Positions 44,362-54,062 of a stretch of DNA of 64,000 nt are shown here, one piece after another. Location of the stretch: assembly GCF_902459555.1 (NCBI RefSeq), contig NZ_CABPSM010000001.1, positions 372,001-436,000 on the forward strand, read 5' to 3'. Numbering within the stretch: position 1 is the stretch's first letter; every line of letters starts with the position of its first letter. The position numbers and the translations under genes are program-made. Below the pieces are notes generated by a model. It was not told the DNA's origin and made no database searches. It was given only the letters and a program-made list of their open reading frames with translations. This stretch comes from Pandoraea horticolens (GTDB lineage: Bacteria > Pseudomonadota > Gammaproteobacteria > Burkholderiales > Burkholderiaceae).

Positions 44362-44856
44362 TCAGTTGGGGGCGCCCGCGCACTGTGCGCAAGTGCCGTG
44401 AATCAGCAGCTCGACCTGTTCGCCCACGAAACCCTTGGGCAGGCGCTTGAGTTCGCGCTCACTCAGTTGGGGATGCTGGGGCCAATCGTCAAGACAGAAG
44501 GTCCGGTGACAGCGTACACAGCGGAAATGACCGTGTTGCGTATGCGGACGCGGCGACGTGGCACGTTGCGGGTCGACATGCTCGGCCATGACGAAGCGGA
44601 AGATCCGGTCGTCGCCCGCCTGCTTGATGGCCCACCCCTGCGCGACCAGCCAGTCGAGCACGCGGTAGGCCGTCACGCGGTCGAGCGGATCGGCGTCGGT
44701 GGCCAAATCGGCCAGCACTTCCTGATGAGTGAGCGGCCTGCCAGCCTTGAGCAGCAAGGCCAGCACACGCACACGCCCCGAGGTCACGCGGCCCGATTGC
44801 TCCTGCAAGCTCGTGCGCGCAGCTTCCAGATACGGTTGTAGTTGAGTAAGGCTCAT
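44362..44856 (-). CDS. zur: Fur-family regulator, Zur-like
   Basis: A 164-residue Fur-family repressor. The winged helix contains VTSGRVRVLALLLKAGRPLTHQEVLADL and LDRVTAYRVLDWLVAQGWAIKQ. The metal-sensing region is HGHFRCVRCHRTFCLDD, with the structural zinc pairs CxxC repeated at the C-terminus (HGTCAQCAG). The start at 44856 (MSLTQLQPYLEAA) fits the family length. The CobW-type gene follows, and a palindrome shared with the TonB/His-rich promoter lies 30 bp upstream, pointing to Zur and autoregulation rather than Fur or PerR. Confidence 0.85.
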   Translation of the reverse strand: MSLTQLQPYLEAARTSLQEQSGRVTSGRVRVLALLLKAGRPLTHQEVLADLATDADPLDRVTAYRVLDWLVAQGWAIKQAGDDRIFRFVMAEHVDPQRATSPRPHTQHGHFRCVRCHRTFCLDDWPQHPQLSERELKRLPKGFVGEQVELLIHGTCAQCAGAPN

Positions 44857-44885
44857 GAATCGATTTAAGCACAGCGCCGCCAGCA

Positions 44886-44902
44886 CTGCAACCGAGTTGC
44901 AA
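44886..44902. promoter_or_regulatory. Candidate Zur box upstream of zur
   Basis: CTGCAACCGAGTTGCAA, matching the TTGCAACTxAGTTGCAA core of the site at 42163 with two differences. It lies 29 bp upstream of zur, in the divergent promoter region shared with the EamA transporter gene. Confidence 0.6.
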
Positions 44903-45003
44903 AAGTGAGGACTCGGCATCGAGCGTCGGGAGACATCGCTCGAAAGTGACTGAAAGTGGACGGGCAATACGTCATACAATTGACACAAAAAACACCCCTA
45001 GCC

Positions 45004-45879
45004 ATGTCACCCACCGCTCTCGCCCTAGTCGTTACCGCCGCATTCCTGCACGCCACGTGGAATTTCATCGCCAAGCGCATTGACACGAGCGAAGGGGGCG
45101 GCCCGCAACTCGTCTTCCTCTATGCGCTGCTCACCGTCGTGCTCTACACGCCGCTGGCGCTGTTCTTCCTGATCGGCGCCGACGCCGGTTGGCCGACAGC
45201 ACTCGGCTGGGTTGTCATCGTCATCAGCGCCTTGCTGCACTATGGCTATACCCTGGTCTTGCAGCGCGGCTACCGGGTGGGCGATCTATCGGTCGTCTAC
45301 CCGCTCGCGCGCGGCACCGGGCCATTGCTGTCGTCGCTGGGCGCCATCGTGCTGCTGGGCGAACGCCCGGGCTGGCTGGCGCTCGCTGGCATCGCGCTCG
45401 TGGTGGGCGGCGTGCTCGTGATCGCCGGCGGCGAGCGCCTGTTCCGGCGTGGCAGCATGCATGCGGGCGCCGGCTGGGGCGTGCTGACGGGCGGATTCAT
45501 CGCCGCCTACACGCTGGCCGACGCCTACGCCATTCGTACGCTGCTACTCGCGCCGCTTGTCTATTACTACCTGGAGAACGTGCTGCGGGTGGTGCTCTCG
45601 GCCCCGATGGCGTGCTCGCGCCCTGCACGCATGGCCATGCTTTGGCAATCGAACTGGCGCAAGATCGTGCTTATCTCGCTGATTTCGCCGATGTCCTACT
45701 TCCTGATCCTCACCGCGCTCAAGTACGCGCCGGTCTCGCACGTCGCCCCGGCGCGGGAGATGTCGATGATGGTCGCCGCACTACTGGGCGTACGTCTGCT
45801 GGGAGAGGGTGAGATGCACCGCCGCGTGGGCGGTGCCGTGCTGATCGCGCTGGGTGTGGTCGCGTTGACGCTCGGCTGA
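45004..45879 (+). CDS. EamA/DMT-family transporter
   Basis: A 291-residue inner-membrane protein with ten predicted membrane segments in two homologous EamA halves. Segments include VTAAFLHATWNFIAKR in the first helix, DLSVVYPLARGTGPLLSSLGAIVLLGERPGWLALAGIALVVGG in the first repeat and PVSHVAPAREMSMMVAALLGVRLLGEGEMHRRVGGAVLIALGVVAL in the second. Substrate is unknown; relatives export amino acids or other metabolites. It is divergent from zur and could be affected by the Zur box. The start at 45004 skips 16 polar residues of a longer frame. Confidence 0.82.
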   Translation: MSPTALALVVTAAFLHATWNFIAKRIDTSEGGGPQLVFLYALLTVVLYTPLALFFLIGADAGWPTALGWVVIVISALLHYGYTLVLQRGYRVGDLSVVYPLARGTGPLLSSLGAIVLLGERPGWLALAGIALVVGGVLVIAGGERLFRRGSMHAGAGWGVLTGGFIAAYTLADAYAIRTLLLAPLVYYYLENVLRVVLSAPMACSRPARMAMLWQSNWRKIVLISLISPMSYFLILTALKYAPVSHVAPAREMSMMVAALLGVRLLGEGEMHRRVGGAVLIALGVVALTLG

Positions 45880-45898
45880 TGCTCGCAATAGCGAGCAC

Positions 45899-47113
45899 TT
45901 ACATACGCTGTAACCAAAGTCCCTTGAGGTATTCGCCCTCGGGGAATTGCGTGAGCATCGGGTGATCCATGCCTGCCGACAGGCGGCGCAAAATGCGTGC
46001 GTCGACACCGGCATCGACCGCTGCCCCCGCCACGATCTTCTGGAACAGCGCCGCGTCGATGGCGCCCGAGCACGAGTACGTCAGCAACTGACCGCCCGGA
46101 CGCAGCAGGCGGAAACCCGCCATATTGATGTCCTTGTAGGCCCGGGCAGCACGATCCACGTGATGGGCTGACGGGGCGAACTTGGGCGGATCGAGCACGA
46201 TCATGTCGAACGTGCGTCCCTCTTCGCGCAAAGCGCGCAGGGTCTTGAAGACGTCGGCATCGCGCCACTCGGCGCGGTTGGCGTCGAATCCGTTAAGTTC
46301 GACGTTACGCGCGCCGATGGCCAGTGCCTCGCCCGACGAGTCGACGGACAGCACGCTCTGTGCGCCGCCCGCCAGCGCCGCCAGCGAAAATCCGCCGGTG
46401 TAGCAGAAGCAATTGAGTACGTCGCTGCCCTTGGCCTGTTGCTGCACGAGCAAACGGTTGTCGCGCTGGTCGATGTAGAAGCCGGTCTTGTGCCCGTTGC
46501 GCACGTCGACGTAATACTTCACGCCGCACTCGTCCGTCGTCAGGAGGTCGGGCGCTTCCGGCGGCTCGGCGCCCGCCAGCACGCCGGTGATGCTCGGTAG
46601 GCCTTCGCGCTCGCGCACGGCGGCGTCGGAGCGCTCGTAGACGTTCGGGCAACCGGTCGCGCCGGTGAGCGCGCGCGTGATTGCATCCTTCCAGGCTTCT
46701 ACGCCCGCGGCCATGAACTGACACACGATCTGGTCGGTCACCGGTGCACCGGGGGCCGATTGATAGCGGTCGACGATCAGGCCCGGCAGACCGTCGGCTT
46801 CGCCGAAGATCAGGCGCGTCGCGCCCGTGTCGTGCACCATCTGCTCGCGATAGGCCAGGGCCGCCGACACGCGACGTTTGAAGAACGCGTGATCGACCGG
46901 CTCGTTTTCGTCGAACGTCCACACGCGGGCACGGATGGCAGAGACTGGGCTGAACGCGGCGCGCGCGAGAAAACGCCCGTCGGCGGCTCGCACCACGACC
47001 GTTGCGCCGGAAGCCGGCTTGCCGTCCACGCGCGCCACGGCGGTGGCGTAAATCCAGGGGTGACGGCGCAGCAAGGACTTTTCTTTGCCGGGCTTGAGGG
47101 TCAAGGTGTTCAT
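45899..47113 (-). CDS. rlmI: 23S rRNA (cytosine-5)-methyltransferase RlmI-like
   Basis: A 404-residue class I SAM methyltransferase. An N-terminal PUA domain (LKPGKEKSLLRRHPWIYATAVARVDG) is followed by GLPGLIVDRYQ and the catalytic Rossmann domain: VLNCFCYTGGFSLAALAGGA (SAM motif I), FDMIVLDPPKFAPS (motif IV) and LTYSCSGAID (catalytic Cys). RlmI methylates C1962 of 23S rRNA. The start at 47113 (MNTLTLKPGKE) matches the family. It converges with the EamA gene; a small GCTCGC/GCGAGC hairpin sits in the 19-bp gap. Confidence 0.9.
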   Translation of the reverse strand: MNTLTLKPGKEKSLLRRHPWIYATAVARVDGKPASGATVVVRAADGRFLARAAFSPVSAIRARVWTFDENEPVDHAFFKRRVSAALAYREQMVHDTGATRLIFGEADGLPGLIVDRYQSAPGAPVTDQIVCQFMAAGVEAWKDAITRALTGATGCPNVYERSDAAVREREGLPSITGVLAGAEPPEAPDLLTTDECGVKYYVDVRNGHKTGFYIDQRDNRLLVQQQAKGSDVLNCFCYTGGFSLAALAGGAQSVLSVDSSGEALAIGARNVELNGFDANRAEWRDADVFKTLRALREEGRTFDMIVLDPPKFAPSAHHVDRAARAYKDINMAGFRLLRPGGQLLTYSCSGAIDAALFQKIVAGAAVDAGVDARILRRLSAGMDHPMLTQFPEGEYLKGLWLQRM

Positions 47114-47271
47114 GCGGGACGGACCAACGGTTGCAAACGGAATGGCGGCAAGTCGCGCGGGGCACGCGGCGGTGTCGCCTCGCGGAGGCGACGTCCGGCA
47201 GACGGACAACATGCGGGACTTACTGGGGAAGGACGCGATTCTACACCGAGTCGCATCGCCCGCCGCAAAGC

Positions 47272-48345
47272 TCAGGTCTTCTTGCGCGAGCGCGGATGCG
47301 CCTGATCGTAGACCTTCGCGAGATGCTGGAAGTCGAGCTTCGTGTAGATCTGCGTGGTCGAGATATTGCTGTGGCCGAGCATCTCCTGCACGGCACGCAG
47401 ATCGCCGGACGATTGCAGAACGTGCGTCGCGAACGAGTGACGCAACATGTGCGGGTGGACGTGCGTCGGCAGCCCGGCCGCCAATGCGTGACGTGCCAGC
47501 CCCTGCTGAACCGCGCGCGCACCGATACGTTTGCCGCGCGCCGAAAGGAAGAGCGCGTGCGGCTCGGCCGTCGCCAGTGCCGTGCGCATGTCGAGCCAGA
47601 GCGAGAGCGCCTGCGCCGCCTTCTCGCCCACGGGCACACGACGTCGCTTATTCCCCTTACCGGTCACGACCACTTCGCGTTCGGGCAAGTCCAGCCAGCT
47701 CGCGGACCGATAACCGTCGGCTTCCATATAGCGATGATCGAGCCCGGTCAGTTCCGACAGACGCAAACCCGACGAGTACAGCAGTTCGAACATCGCCCGG
47801 TTGCGAACGGCCTCGGCGGACGTGCCGGAGGCATACTCGACGAGCGCCGACGCCTGATCGGGCGACAGCGCCTTCGGCAACGGCTTGGGCTGTTTGGGGG
47901 CGCGTACCCCTTCGACAGGGTTGGCGGCCAGCGGGGTTCGCTGTGCGAGCCACGCGAAATAACCTCGCCACGCAGAGAGCTTGCGGGCAATCGAACGACC
48001 GACGAGACCCTCGCTGTGCAACTGCATGGCAAAGCGGCGAATGTCGCCATGCGCAAGCGATTCGAGCGAGCGGCCATGCGCCAGACGCTGCAACTGACGC
48101 AGGTCGCGCGTGTAATTCTCGAGGGTCAATGCCGCGAGCTTGCGCTCGCTGGCGAGCGAGGTGAGGTAGCTGCGAATGCCGGGTTCGAGCGGCGTGTCAG
48201 GCAATTCAGGCGTTTCCGCCTTGCCGGAAGTCTCGTGGACGCCGGACGACTTGGGCTTGCGTGCGCGAACCGGCAAGGTGCCGCCGGTTCGGGTGTTGGC
48301 TGCGGCGCCGCTGGTAGTGCGTGGCGATCGAGTCGACGTGACCAT
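47272..48345 (-). CDS. xerC: Site-specific tyrosine recombinase XerC
   Basis: A 357-residue tyrosine recombinase that resolves chromosome dimers at dif with XerD. The SAM-like N-terminal domain (LTLENYTRDLRQLQRLAHGRSLESL) precedes the catalytic domain with Arg in SSGLRLSELTGLD, Lys in VTGKGNKRRRVPVG, HxxR in HPHMLRHSFATH, His in LGHSNISTTQIY and the nucleophile Tyr in TQIYTKLDFQHL. A Thr/Pro/Ser-rich leader of about 50 residues precedes the core, longer than usual. It ends the lpxL-dapF-DUF484-xerC series. Confidence 0.93.
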   Translation of the reverse strand: MVTSTRSPRTTSGAAANTRTGGTLPVRARKPKSSGVHETSGKAETPELPDTPLEPGIRSYLTSLASERKLAALTLENYTRDLRQLQRLAHGRSLESLAHGDIRRFAMQLHSEGLVGRSIARKLSAWRGYFAWLAQRTPLAANPVEGVRAPKQPKPLPKALSPDQASALVEYASGTSAEAVRNRAMFELLYSSGLRLSELTGLDHRYMEADGYRSASWLDLPEREVVVTGKGNKRRRVPVGEKAAQALSLWLDMRTALATAEPHALFLSARGKRIGARAVQQGLARHALAAGLPTHVHPHMLRHSFATHVLQSSGDLRAVQEMLGHSNISTTQIYTKLDFQHLAKVYDQAHPRSRKKT

Positions 48346-48400
48346 GAGGTGCAGGAGATGAAGTCGTCAGCTCGCCACGGACCCGGCGGGCATTAGTTGC

Positions 48401-49069
48401 TCAGTCGTCTGCGCGCAGCTTGCCGAGCGCCGCCCCCGCCAACTCGCCGATCTGCGTCAGGAAATCGGTCGCCATGCCTTCGTGGAAACGGCGGGCGTCT
48501 TCCGACCCCATGACAAGCAGGCCGAAGATCGGGCCTTCCGGCATTTGCGGATCGCGCAGCGCAAGCAACGCGACGGACGCCGGATCGCTCGACGCACCTA
48601 GCCACGTCACCGCTTCGAAGCCGGTATTGGCGCCGCAATACGGCGTGACCAGGCTCGACGCGAAAATCTTCACCTCTTCGCTCACGCTGCGGGCGAAGTC
48701 GGCGGGTTGATAGGGTGCAGCCACGTTCCACAGGCGCACTGCCGCAAACGGCACATCGAAGACGTCGCGCAGGCCCCGGGCAATCGCCTCGGGCAAGGCA
48801 TGAGGATCACGCTCACCGAGCAGACCGAGGGTCCAGCGATGCAGTTTGGCCGAGATGTCGTCGTTTTCGTGACCATAACGCATCAGTTCGGCGAGGCGTC
48901 GCTCGATCTGTTTGGTCTTCTCGCGTTGCATCTCGATCTGGCGCTCTTGCAGCGACACCGCACGCTGGCCGTGCGGGCTGGTGAGCCGCACACCGGCCAG
49001 CAATTCGGCATGGCGCTCGAAGAAGTCGGGATGCGCGATCAGGTATTCCGCAATATCTCGGTCGTTCAT
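48401..49069 (-). CDS. DUF484 family protein
   Basis: A 222-residue GAF-like protein of the DUF484 family, typically encoded between dapF and xerC. It starts MNDRDIAEYLIAHPDFFERHAELLAGVRLTSPHGQRAVSLQERQIEMQREK, the family signature, continues with a short coiled coil (KTKQIERRLAELMRYGHEND) and ends in a GAF-fold part (GPIFGLLVMGSEDARRFHEGMATDFLTQIGELAGAAL). Function unknown. The start at 49069 matches homologues. Confidence 0.9.
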   Translation of the reverse strand: MNDRDIAEYLIAHPDFFERHAELLAGVRLTSPHGQRAVSLQERQIEMQREKTKQIERRLAELMRYGHENDDISAKLHRWTLGLLGERDPHALPEAIARGLRDVFDVPFAAVRLWNVAAPYQPADFARSVSEEVKIFASSLVTPYCGANTGFEAVTWLGASSDPASVALLALRDPQMPEGPIFGLLVMGSEDARRFHEGMATDFLTQIGELAGAALGKLRADD

Positions 49070-49219
49070 GAGTGTCCGTCTGCTGTTCGTCAACTGCTGC
49101 CAGCCGCCCTCGAGCACAAGGGTGGCCCGCGGCCGCCTGGGTCGCTAAATCAGAATCCGTGAGAAACCAATATCGTACTGTCCTGCTCTCTGGCACCGCA
49201 CCATAACCAGCGTTTTGCG

Positions 49220-50071
49220 TCAGATCTCGATTGTGCCTTCGAAAACCGTGGCGGCCGGCCCCGTCATGATGACCGGGCCGCTTGCGCCGTCCCAGTCGAT
49301 GGTGAGCGTGCCGCCATGCGTTTCGACGGCTACGGGCGCGCTCAGCAGCCCGCGGCGAATGCCCGCCACCGCAGCCGCGCACGCACCGGTGCCGCAGGCG
49401 AGCGTCTCGCCGGCACCGCGCTCGTACACGCGCAGACGCGCCCGATGCTTGTCCACCACCTGCAGGAAACCGGCGTTCACGCGGCTCGGAAAGCGGGCGT
49501 GACGCTCGATCAGCGGGCCGTCCGTCTCCACCGCGGCGGTGTCGACGTTATCCACCACTTGCACGGCGTGCGGATTGCCCATCGATACCACGGAAATCCA
49601 CGTCGTCTTGCCAGCCACGTCGAGCGGCCAGAGCGTGTCGTCGCCCTCGCGGCGGCCTTCCAGACCACTGGCATCGAACGGCACGTCGGACGGCGTGAGG
49701 ATCGGCGCGCCCATATCCACGCTGACCTGACCATCGTCGCGCATCGTCAGCGAAATCACGCCCTGCTGGACTTCGACGCGCACCGAGCGCTTGTCGGTCA
49801 AGCCCGTGTCGCGTACGAACTTCACGAAGCAGCGCGCGCCGTTACCGCAATGCTCCACCTCGCCGCCGTCGGCGTTGAAGATGCGGTAGCGGAAATCCAC
49901 GCCCGGCAGCGTCGAGTGTTCGACGAGCAAAAGCTGATCCGCGCCGACGCCGAAATGACGGTCGGCGAGCGCACGCCACTGTTCGGGCGTGAAATCGATG
50001 GTCTGCGAGATGCCGTCGATCACGACGAAGTCGTTACCGGCACCTTGCATCTTGGTGAATTTGAGCTTCAT
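49220..50071 (-). CDS. dapF: Diaminopimelate epimerase
   Basis: A 283-residue PLP-independent epimerase converting LL- to meso-diaminopimelate for lysine and peptidoglycan. The two catalytic cysteines are in [15 protein letters not shown] and [36 protein letters not shown] starts the protein and [10 protein letters not shown] lies between the halves. Start at 50071. It follows lpxL by 43 bp. Confidence 0.96.
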   Translation of the reverse strand: MKLKFTKMQGAGNDFVVIDGISQTIDFTPEQWRALADRHFGVGADQLLLVEHSTLPGVDFRYRIFNADGGEVEHCGNGARCFVKFVRDTGLTDKRSVRVEVQQGVISLTMRDDGQVSVDMGAPILTPSDVPFDASGLEGRREGDDTLWPLDVAGKTTWISVVSMGNPHAVQVVDNVDTAAVETDGPLIERHARFPSRVNAGFLQVVDKHRARLRVYERGAGETLACGTGACAAAVAGIRRGLLSAPVAVETHGGTLTIDWDGASGPVIMTGPAATVFEGTIEI

Positions 50072-50114
50072 GCCCGCTATTGTAGTGGAGAAGGTCGACG
50101 TGCATCCGGTGCTG

Positions 50115-51011
50115 TCAATACACACCCGGCTCGCCGGGCGGACGCGTCTTGAAGCGCTTGTGCACCCAGTAGTACTGCTCCGGCATCTTGAGAATCTGTT
50201 CTTCGAGGAACGCGTTCATGCGGCGCGCATCGGCGTCCGGGTCGCCGCTCGGATAGTTTTCCCAAACGGGGAACACCTTGAGACGGTAGCCCTTGTAGTT
50301 AGGCAGCACCTCGCCGATAAACGGCAGGATCTGCGCCCGGCCAACTTCGGCGAGGCGAGAAACCGACGTCAGCGTGCAAGCCGGAACGCCGAAGAACGGC
50401 ACGAACGTGGAGTTTCGCGCCCCATAGTCCATATCGGCCGCCAGCATAACCGGCTTGCCCTTACGGAACATACGCAGTACGTCGCGGGCGCTGTCGCCGC
50501 GCGGAATCATTTCCGCGTCGAAACGGCCGCGCTGCTCGCGCGCCATGGCGTCGAACGCCGGGTTCGACATCGGCGTGTAGAGCGAGGCGCAAGGCCGGTG
50601 CAGCGAGTAATTGATGAACACCGAGCCCGCTTCGATGCCGACGAAATGGAATCCGAGCAGAATCGTCGGCGGCATGTTCGGGTCGCGCAGATCGACCGCC
50701 GAGTCGAGTTCGATAAGCCGTTCCAGCTTCTTGCCGTCGGCGAACCACTGCACGCTGCGCTCCGCATAGCTGCGAATGGCGTGCACGAACGACGCCTTGG
50801 CAACGCGCTCGCGCGTCGCGTCGTCCCAATGGGGGAAACACAAACGCAAATTGGTGTGCACCACACGCTTGCGCGAGCTAGGAAGTGCGTAAAGCACCCG
50901 CCCCAGGCCAGCGCCGAAACGCGCGACCCAACTATAAGGCAGCAGATTCAGCCCGCGCAGCAGGCCAACGCTAAGGTAGTAGCCGATGGACTTCTTGGGA
51001 GTAGTTGCCAT
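50115..51011 (-). CDS. lpxL: Lipid A biosynthesis acyltransferase, LpxL/HtrB family
   Basis: A 298-residue inner-membrane acyltransferase adding a secondary acyl chain to lipid A. One N-terminal hydrophobic segment is followed by the HxxxxE/D catalytic motif in [14 protein letters not shown], then [25 protein letters not shown] and [30 protein letters not shown], all family hallmarks. The C-terminal [20 protein letters not shown] is also conserved. Only one copy is here. It is divergent from metK with a short shared promoter region; the ATG at 51011 is 28 bp from the metK -10 element. Confidence 0.9.
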   Translation of the reverse strand: MATTPKKSIGYYLSVGLLRGLNLLPYSWVARFGAGLGRVLYALPSSRKRVVHTNLRLCFPHWDDATRERVAKASFVHAIRSYAERSVQWFADGKKLERLIELDSAVDLRDPNMPPTILLGFHFVGIEAGSVFINYSLHRPCASLYTPMSNPAFDAMAREQRGRFDAEMIPRGDSARDVLRMFRKGKPVMLAADMDYGARNSTFVPFFGVPACTLTSVSRLAEVGRAQILPFIGEVLPNYKGYRLKVFPVWENYPSGDPDADARRMNAFLEEQILKMPEQYYWVHKRFKTRPPGEPGVY

Positions 51012-51038
51012 GTCGCCAGCAAAATTTCTTCAGGGGCG

Positions 51039-51194
51039 TATAATAATCGACATCGCCGAGTTAACTGACAACTTGCGGGGCGATTCGAGTGAGCCACCCT
51101 CTAGGCAGCCCATTCGACTGATTTTCCGCTAAAGCGTCGCCGCTTCGCTCTGATGACGGCTACGTGAGTCGCCAATTTTTTAGAGGAGCCCGAA
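51039..51194 (+). promoter_or_regulatory. metK promoter and 5' leader
   Basis: A consensus TATAAT (51039-51044) with no clear -35 would start transcription near 51051, leaving a leader of about 145 nt before metK. The leader contains several short complementary stretches (GCGTCGCCGC and GGCGACT-type) and an AT-rich segment just before the AGGAGCCC ribosome-binding site. I could not assign it to a known riboswitch class. Confidence 0.5.
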
Positions 51195-52373
51195 GTGGCG
51201 AACAATTATCTCTTTACCTCCGAATCGGTTTCTGAAGGTCACCCGGATAAGGTCGCTGACCAGATTTCTGACGCCGTTCTCGATGCCATCCTGACGCAAG
51301 ACAAATACGCCCGCGTTGCTGCCGAGACGCTTTGCAACACGGGTCTTGTCGTGCTGGCTGGCGAAATCACCACGTCCGCCACGGTCGACTACCAGCAAGT
51401 CGCACGCGATACGATTCGCCGCATCGGTTATGACAACACCGACTACGGCATCGATTACAAGGGTTGCGCAGTGCTGGTCGCCTACGACCGCCAGTCGCCG
51501 GACATCGCCCAGGGCGTGGACCGCGCACATGACGACAACCTCGATCAAGGGGCCGGCGATCAGGGCCTGATGTTCGGTTACGCCTGCGACGAAACGCCGG
51601 AACTCATGCCGCTGCCGATCTACCTGTCGCACCGTCTGGTCGAGCGCCAGTCGCAAGTGCGCCGTGACGGCCGTCTGCCCTGGCTTCGCCCGGACGCTAA
51701 GTCCCAGGTCACCATCAAGTACGAAAACGGCCGTCCGCACAGCATCGACACCGTCGTGCTCTCGACGCAGCATGCGCCTGACATCGGTCTGGAAGCCCTG
51801 CGCGAAGCCGTGATCGAAGAAGTCATCAAGCCCGTGCTGCCGGCCGACCTGATCAAGGGCGACATCAAGTTCCTGGTGAACCCGACCGGCCGTTTCGTGA
51901 TCGGTGGCCCGCAAGGCGACGCCGGCCTCACGGGCCGCAAGATCATCGTCGACACGTACGGCGGCGCCGCGCCGCACGGCGGTGGCGCGTTCTCGGGCAA
52001 GGACCCGTCGAAGGTCGACCGTTCGGCAGCCTACGCCGGGCGTTATGTCGCGAAGAACATCGTGGCCGCCGGTCTGGCTACGAAGTGCGTGATTCAGGTG
52101 TCGTACGCCATTGGCGTGGCCCGTCCGACATCGGTCATGGTCAACACCTTCGGCACCGGCAAGATCAGCGATCAGCGCATCGCCGAACTGGTCGAGAAGC
52201 ACTTCGATCTGCGTCCGAAGGGCATCATCCATATGCTCGACCTGCTGCGCCCGATCTACGAGAAGACCGCCGCCTATGGTCACTTCGGCCGTGAAGAGCC
52301 GGAATTCTCGTGGGAAGCGACCGATCGCGCCGACGCCCTGCTGGCCGACGCCGGCCTGCGCGCCGTGGCCTGA
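51195..52373 (+). CDS. metK: S-adenosylmethionine synthase
   Basis: A 392-residue enzyme making SAM from ATP and methionine. Motifs in order are [93 protein letters not shown] and [19 protein letters not shown]. The start is a GTG following AGGAGCCCGAA. With ahcY and metXW it is one of four methyl-cycle or methionine genes in the window. Confidence 0.97.
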   Translation: MANNYLFTSESVSEGHPDKVADQISDAVLDAILTQDKYARVAAETLCNTGLVVLAGEITTSATVDYQQVARDTIRRIGYDNTDYGIDYKGCAVLVAYDRQSPDIAQGVDRAHDDNLDQGAGDQGLMFGYACDETPELMPLPIYLSHRLVERQSQVRRDGRLPWLRPDAKSQVTIKYENGRPHSIDTVVLSTQHAPDIGLEALREAVIEEVIKPVLPADLIKGDIKFLVNPTGRFVIGGPQGDAGLTGRKIIVDTYGGAAPHGGGAFSGKDPSKVDRSAAYAGRYVAKNIVAAGLATKCVIQVSYAIGVARPTSVMVNTFGTGKISDQRIAELVEKHFDLRPKGIIHMLDLLRPIYEKTAAYGHFGREEPEFSWEATDRADALLADAGLRAVA

Positions 52374-52420
52374 TCGAGAACGCGTTGCCCGGCGCTCACC
52401 GGTTTCGACCGGTGGGCGTC

Positions 52421-52464
52421 AAACAAAACCCCCGTTCGGGTCAAACCGGCGGGGGTTTTGTTTT
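52421..52464. terminator. Bidirectional terminator after metK
   Basis: AAACAAAACCCCCG (52421-52434) pairs with CGGGGGTTTTGTTTT (52450-52464), giving a strong stem with A-rich and T-rich flanks. It separates metK from the convergent aldehyde dehydrogenase. A second hairpin, CTCACCGG/CCGGTGGG, lies just before it at 52395-52415. Confidence 0.9.
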
Positions 52465-52509
52465 GTCCCGGCCCCATCGCCCGACGCGAGGGATTCCGGC
52501 AGAGGTCCG

Positions 52510-53991
52510 TCAGCGCAGCAACTGGCGGATCATCGCGGCGAACACCTTGCCGTAGGGCGGATTGAGTAGCCCGGCACCGTTCCAGCGCGCCTGCCGGAAA
52601 ATCGGCTTCTCTTTGGAGAACGTGCGAAAGCCCGCCTCGCCGTGATACCCGCCCATGCCCGACGCGCCCACCCCGCCGAACGGGAGCGCATGCTCGGCAA
52701 CGTGCAGCAGCGTGTCGTTGATCGTCACGCCGCCGGAAATCGTGCTGTCCACCACCTGATCGATGCGCGAGTTGTCGGTATCGAACACGTACAACGCCAG
52801 CGGACGCGGGCGCTCATTCACATACGCGATCGCGGCGTCCAGGTCGTCGTAGGGCACCACTGGCAACAACGGCCCGAAGATTTCCTCGCGCATCACCCGC
52901 ATGCCGTCGTGCACGCCGGTGAGCACCACGGGCGGCAGACGTCTGCGCGACGCCTGTGCCGGGGTATCGAACAGCGCGTACGACATGGCGCCCTGCGCCG
53001 CCGCCTCGGCCGCCAGCCCGGACAATCGTTCGAAGTGCCGTGCCGACACGATGCTCGTGTACTGCGGATTGTTCACGGCATCCGGGTAAAGACGTGCCGC
53101 CACCTGTTTCGCCGTCGCCACGAAAGCATCGAGCTTCTCGCGCGGCACGAGTACGTAGTCGGGCGCCACGCACGTTTGCCCGGCGTTGACCAGCTTGCCG
53201 AGCATGATGCGCTCCACGGCATGCTCCCAACGTGCGCCCCGCCCGATGATGGCAGGCGACTTGCCGCCCAGTTCGAGGGTCACGGGGGTGAGATGCTCGC
53301 TCGCTGCACGCATCACATGATGGCCGATGGACGTCGCTCCGGTGAACAGCAGATGGTCGAACGGTAACGTCGAAAACGCGCGGGCGACCTGCGCATCGCC
53401 GCTCACGACCGTCACCCATTCCGGCGCAAACGTCTCGGCCACCGCCGCCGCGAAAACCTCGGCAAAGCGTGGCGTGACTTCCGACACTTTGATCATCACG
53501 CGATTGCCTGCTGCCAGTGCATCGGTCAGTGGGCCGACGGCGAGGAACAGCGGGTAATTCCACGGCACGATCACGCCGACGACACCCAACGGCTGCGGGA
53601 CGACCGCCCGCCGCGCAGGCAGCAGCCATCGATTGGCCCAGCCTCGCGAGCCGCGCATCCAGCGACGCGTGTGCGAAAGTGCATGCTTCAGATTGCCGTG
53701 CGACGGGAATAGCTCAAGCATGTCCGTTTCGTGGACCGAGCGGCCGCCGAAATCTTCATCGATGGCGTTGGCGAACGGCTCGCGATACTTGTGCAGCATC
53801 GCTTGCAGCGCCTTCAGATGACGCTTGCGCGTAGGCCAGTCGACGTGCGGTGCGGCGTCGTGGGCACGACGCATCGCGTCGAAGCGGGGGGACAGCAGCG
53901 CGCGCGCAACGTCCTCATCGGTCGAGCTATCCTGCCCCGACGTTACCGGCTCCGCCTCATGTAAACCGTCCAGCTCAAGGTTATGTCCCAT
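52510..53991 (-). CDS. calB: Coniferyl-aldehyde-type dehydrogenase
   Basis: A 493-residue aldehyde dehydrogenase close to coniferyl aldehyde dehydrogenases. It shows PLGVVGVIVPWNYPLFLAVGPLTDALAAGNRVMIKVSEVTP, LLFTGATSIGHHVM, the Glu in TLELGGKSPAII, the nucleophile Cys in VNAGQTCVAPDYVLVPREK and the C-terminal HALPFGGVGASGMGGYHGEAGFRTFS. Long-chain or lignin-type aldehydes are the usual substrates, oxidised to ferulate-like acids; the actual substrate is not shown. It lies 71 bp downstream of the acyl-CoA dehydrogenase on the same strand, suggesting a joint unit. Confidence 0.82.
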   Translation of the reverse strand: MGHNLELDGLHEAEPVTSGQDSSTDEDVARALLSPRFDAMRRAHDAAPHVDWPTRKRHLKALQAMLHKYREPFANAIDEDFGGRSVHETDMLELFPSHGNLKHALSHTRRWMRGSRGWANRWLLPARRAVVPQPLGVVGVIVPWNYPLFLAVGPLTDALAAGNRVMIKVSEVTPRFAEVFAAAVAETFAPEWVTVVSGDAQVARAFSTLPFDHLLFTGATSIGHHVMRAASEHLTPVTLELGGKSPAIIGRGARWEHAVERIMLGKLVNAGQTCVAPDYVLVPREKLDAFVATAKQVAARLYPDAVNNPQYTSIVSARHFERLSGLAAEAAAQGAMSYALFDTPAQASRRRLPPVVLTGVHDGMRVMREEIFGPLLPVVPYDDLDAAIAYVNERPRPLALYVFDTDNSRIDQVVDSTISGGVTINDTLLHVAEHALPFGGVGASGMGGYHGEAGFRTFSKEKPIFRQARWNGAGLLNPPYGKVFAAMIRQLLR

Positions 53992-54062
53992 GCCATCTCC
54001 TCCCTATGGCCGCCGGCGACGGAACTGCATGCCGCCCGGCGTCCGTCGATGTGTGTCATACG

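Noticed and set aside
44362-44856. Fur or PerR identity for the Fur-family gene
   Set aside because: The neighbouring COG0523 GTPase, ZnuD-like receptor and shared palindrome point to zinc, and there are no iron-uptake or peroxide genes nearby.
45881-45898. GCTCGC/GCGAGC hairpin between the EamA and rlmI genes as a terminator
   Set aside because: The stem is short and no T-tract follows on either strand.
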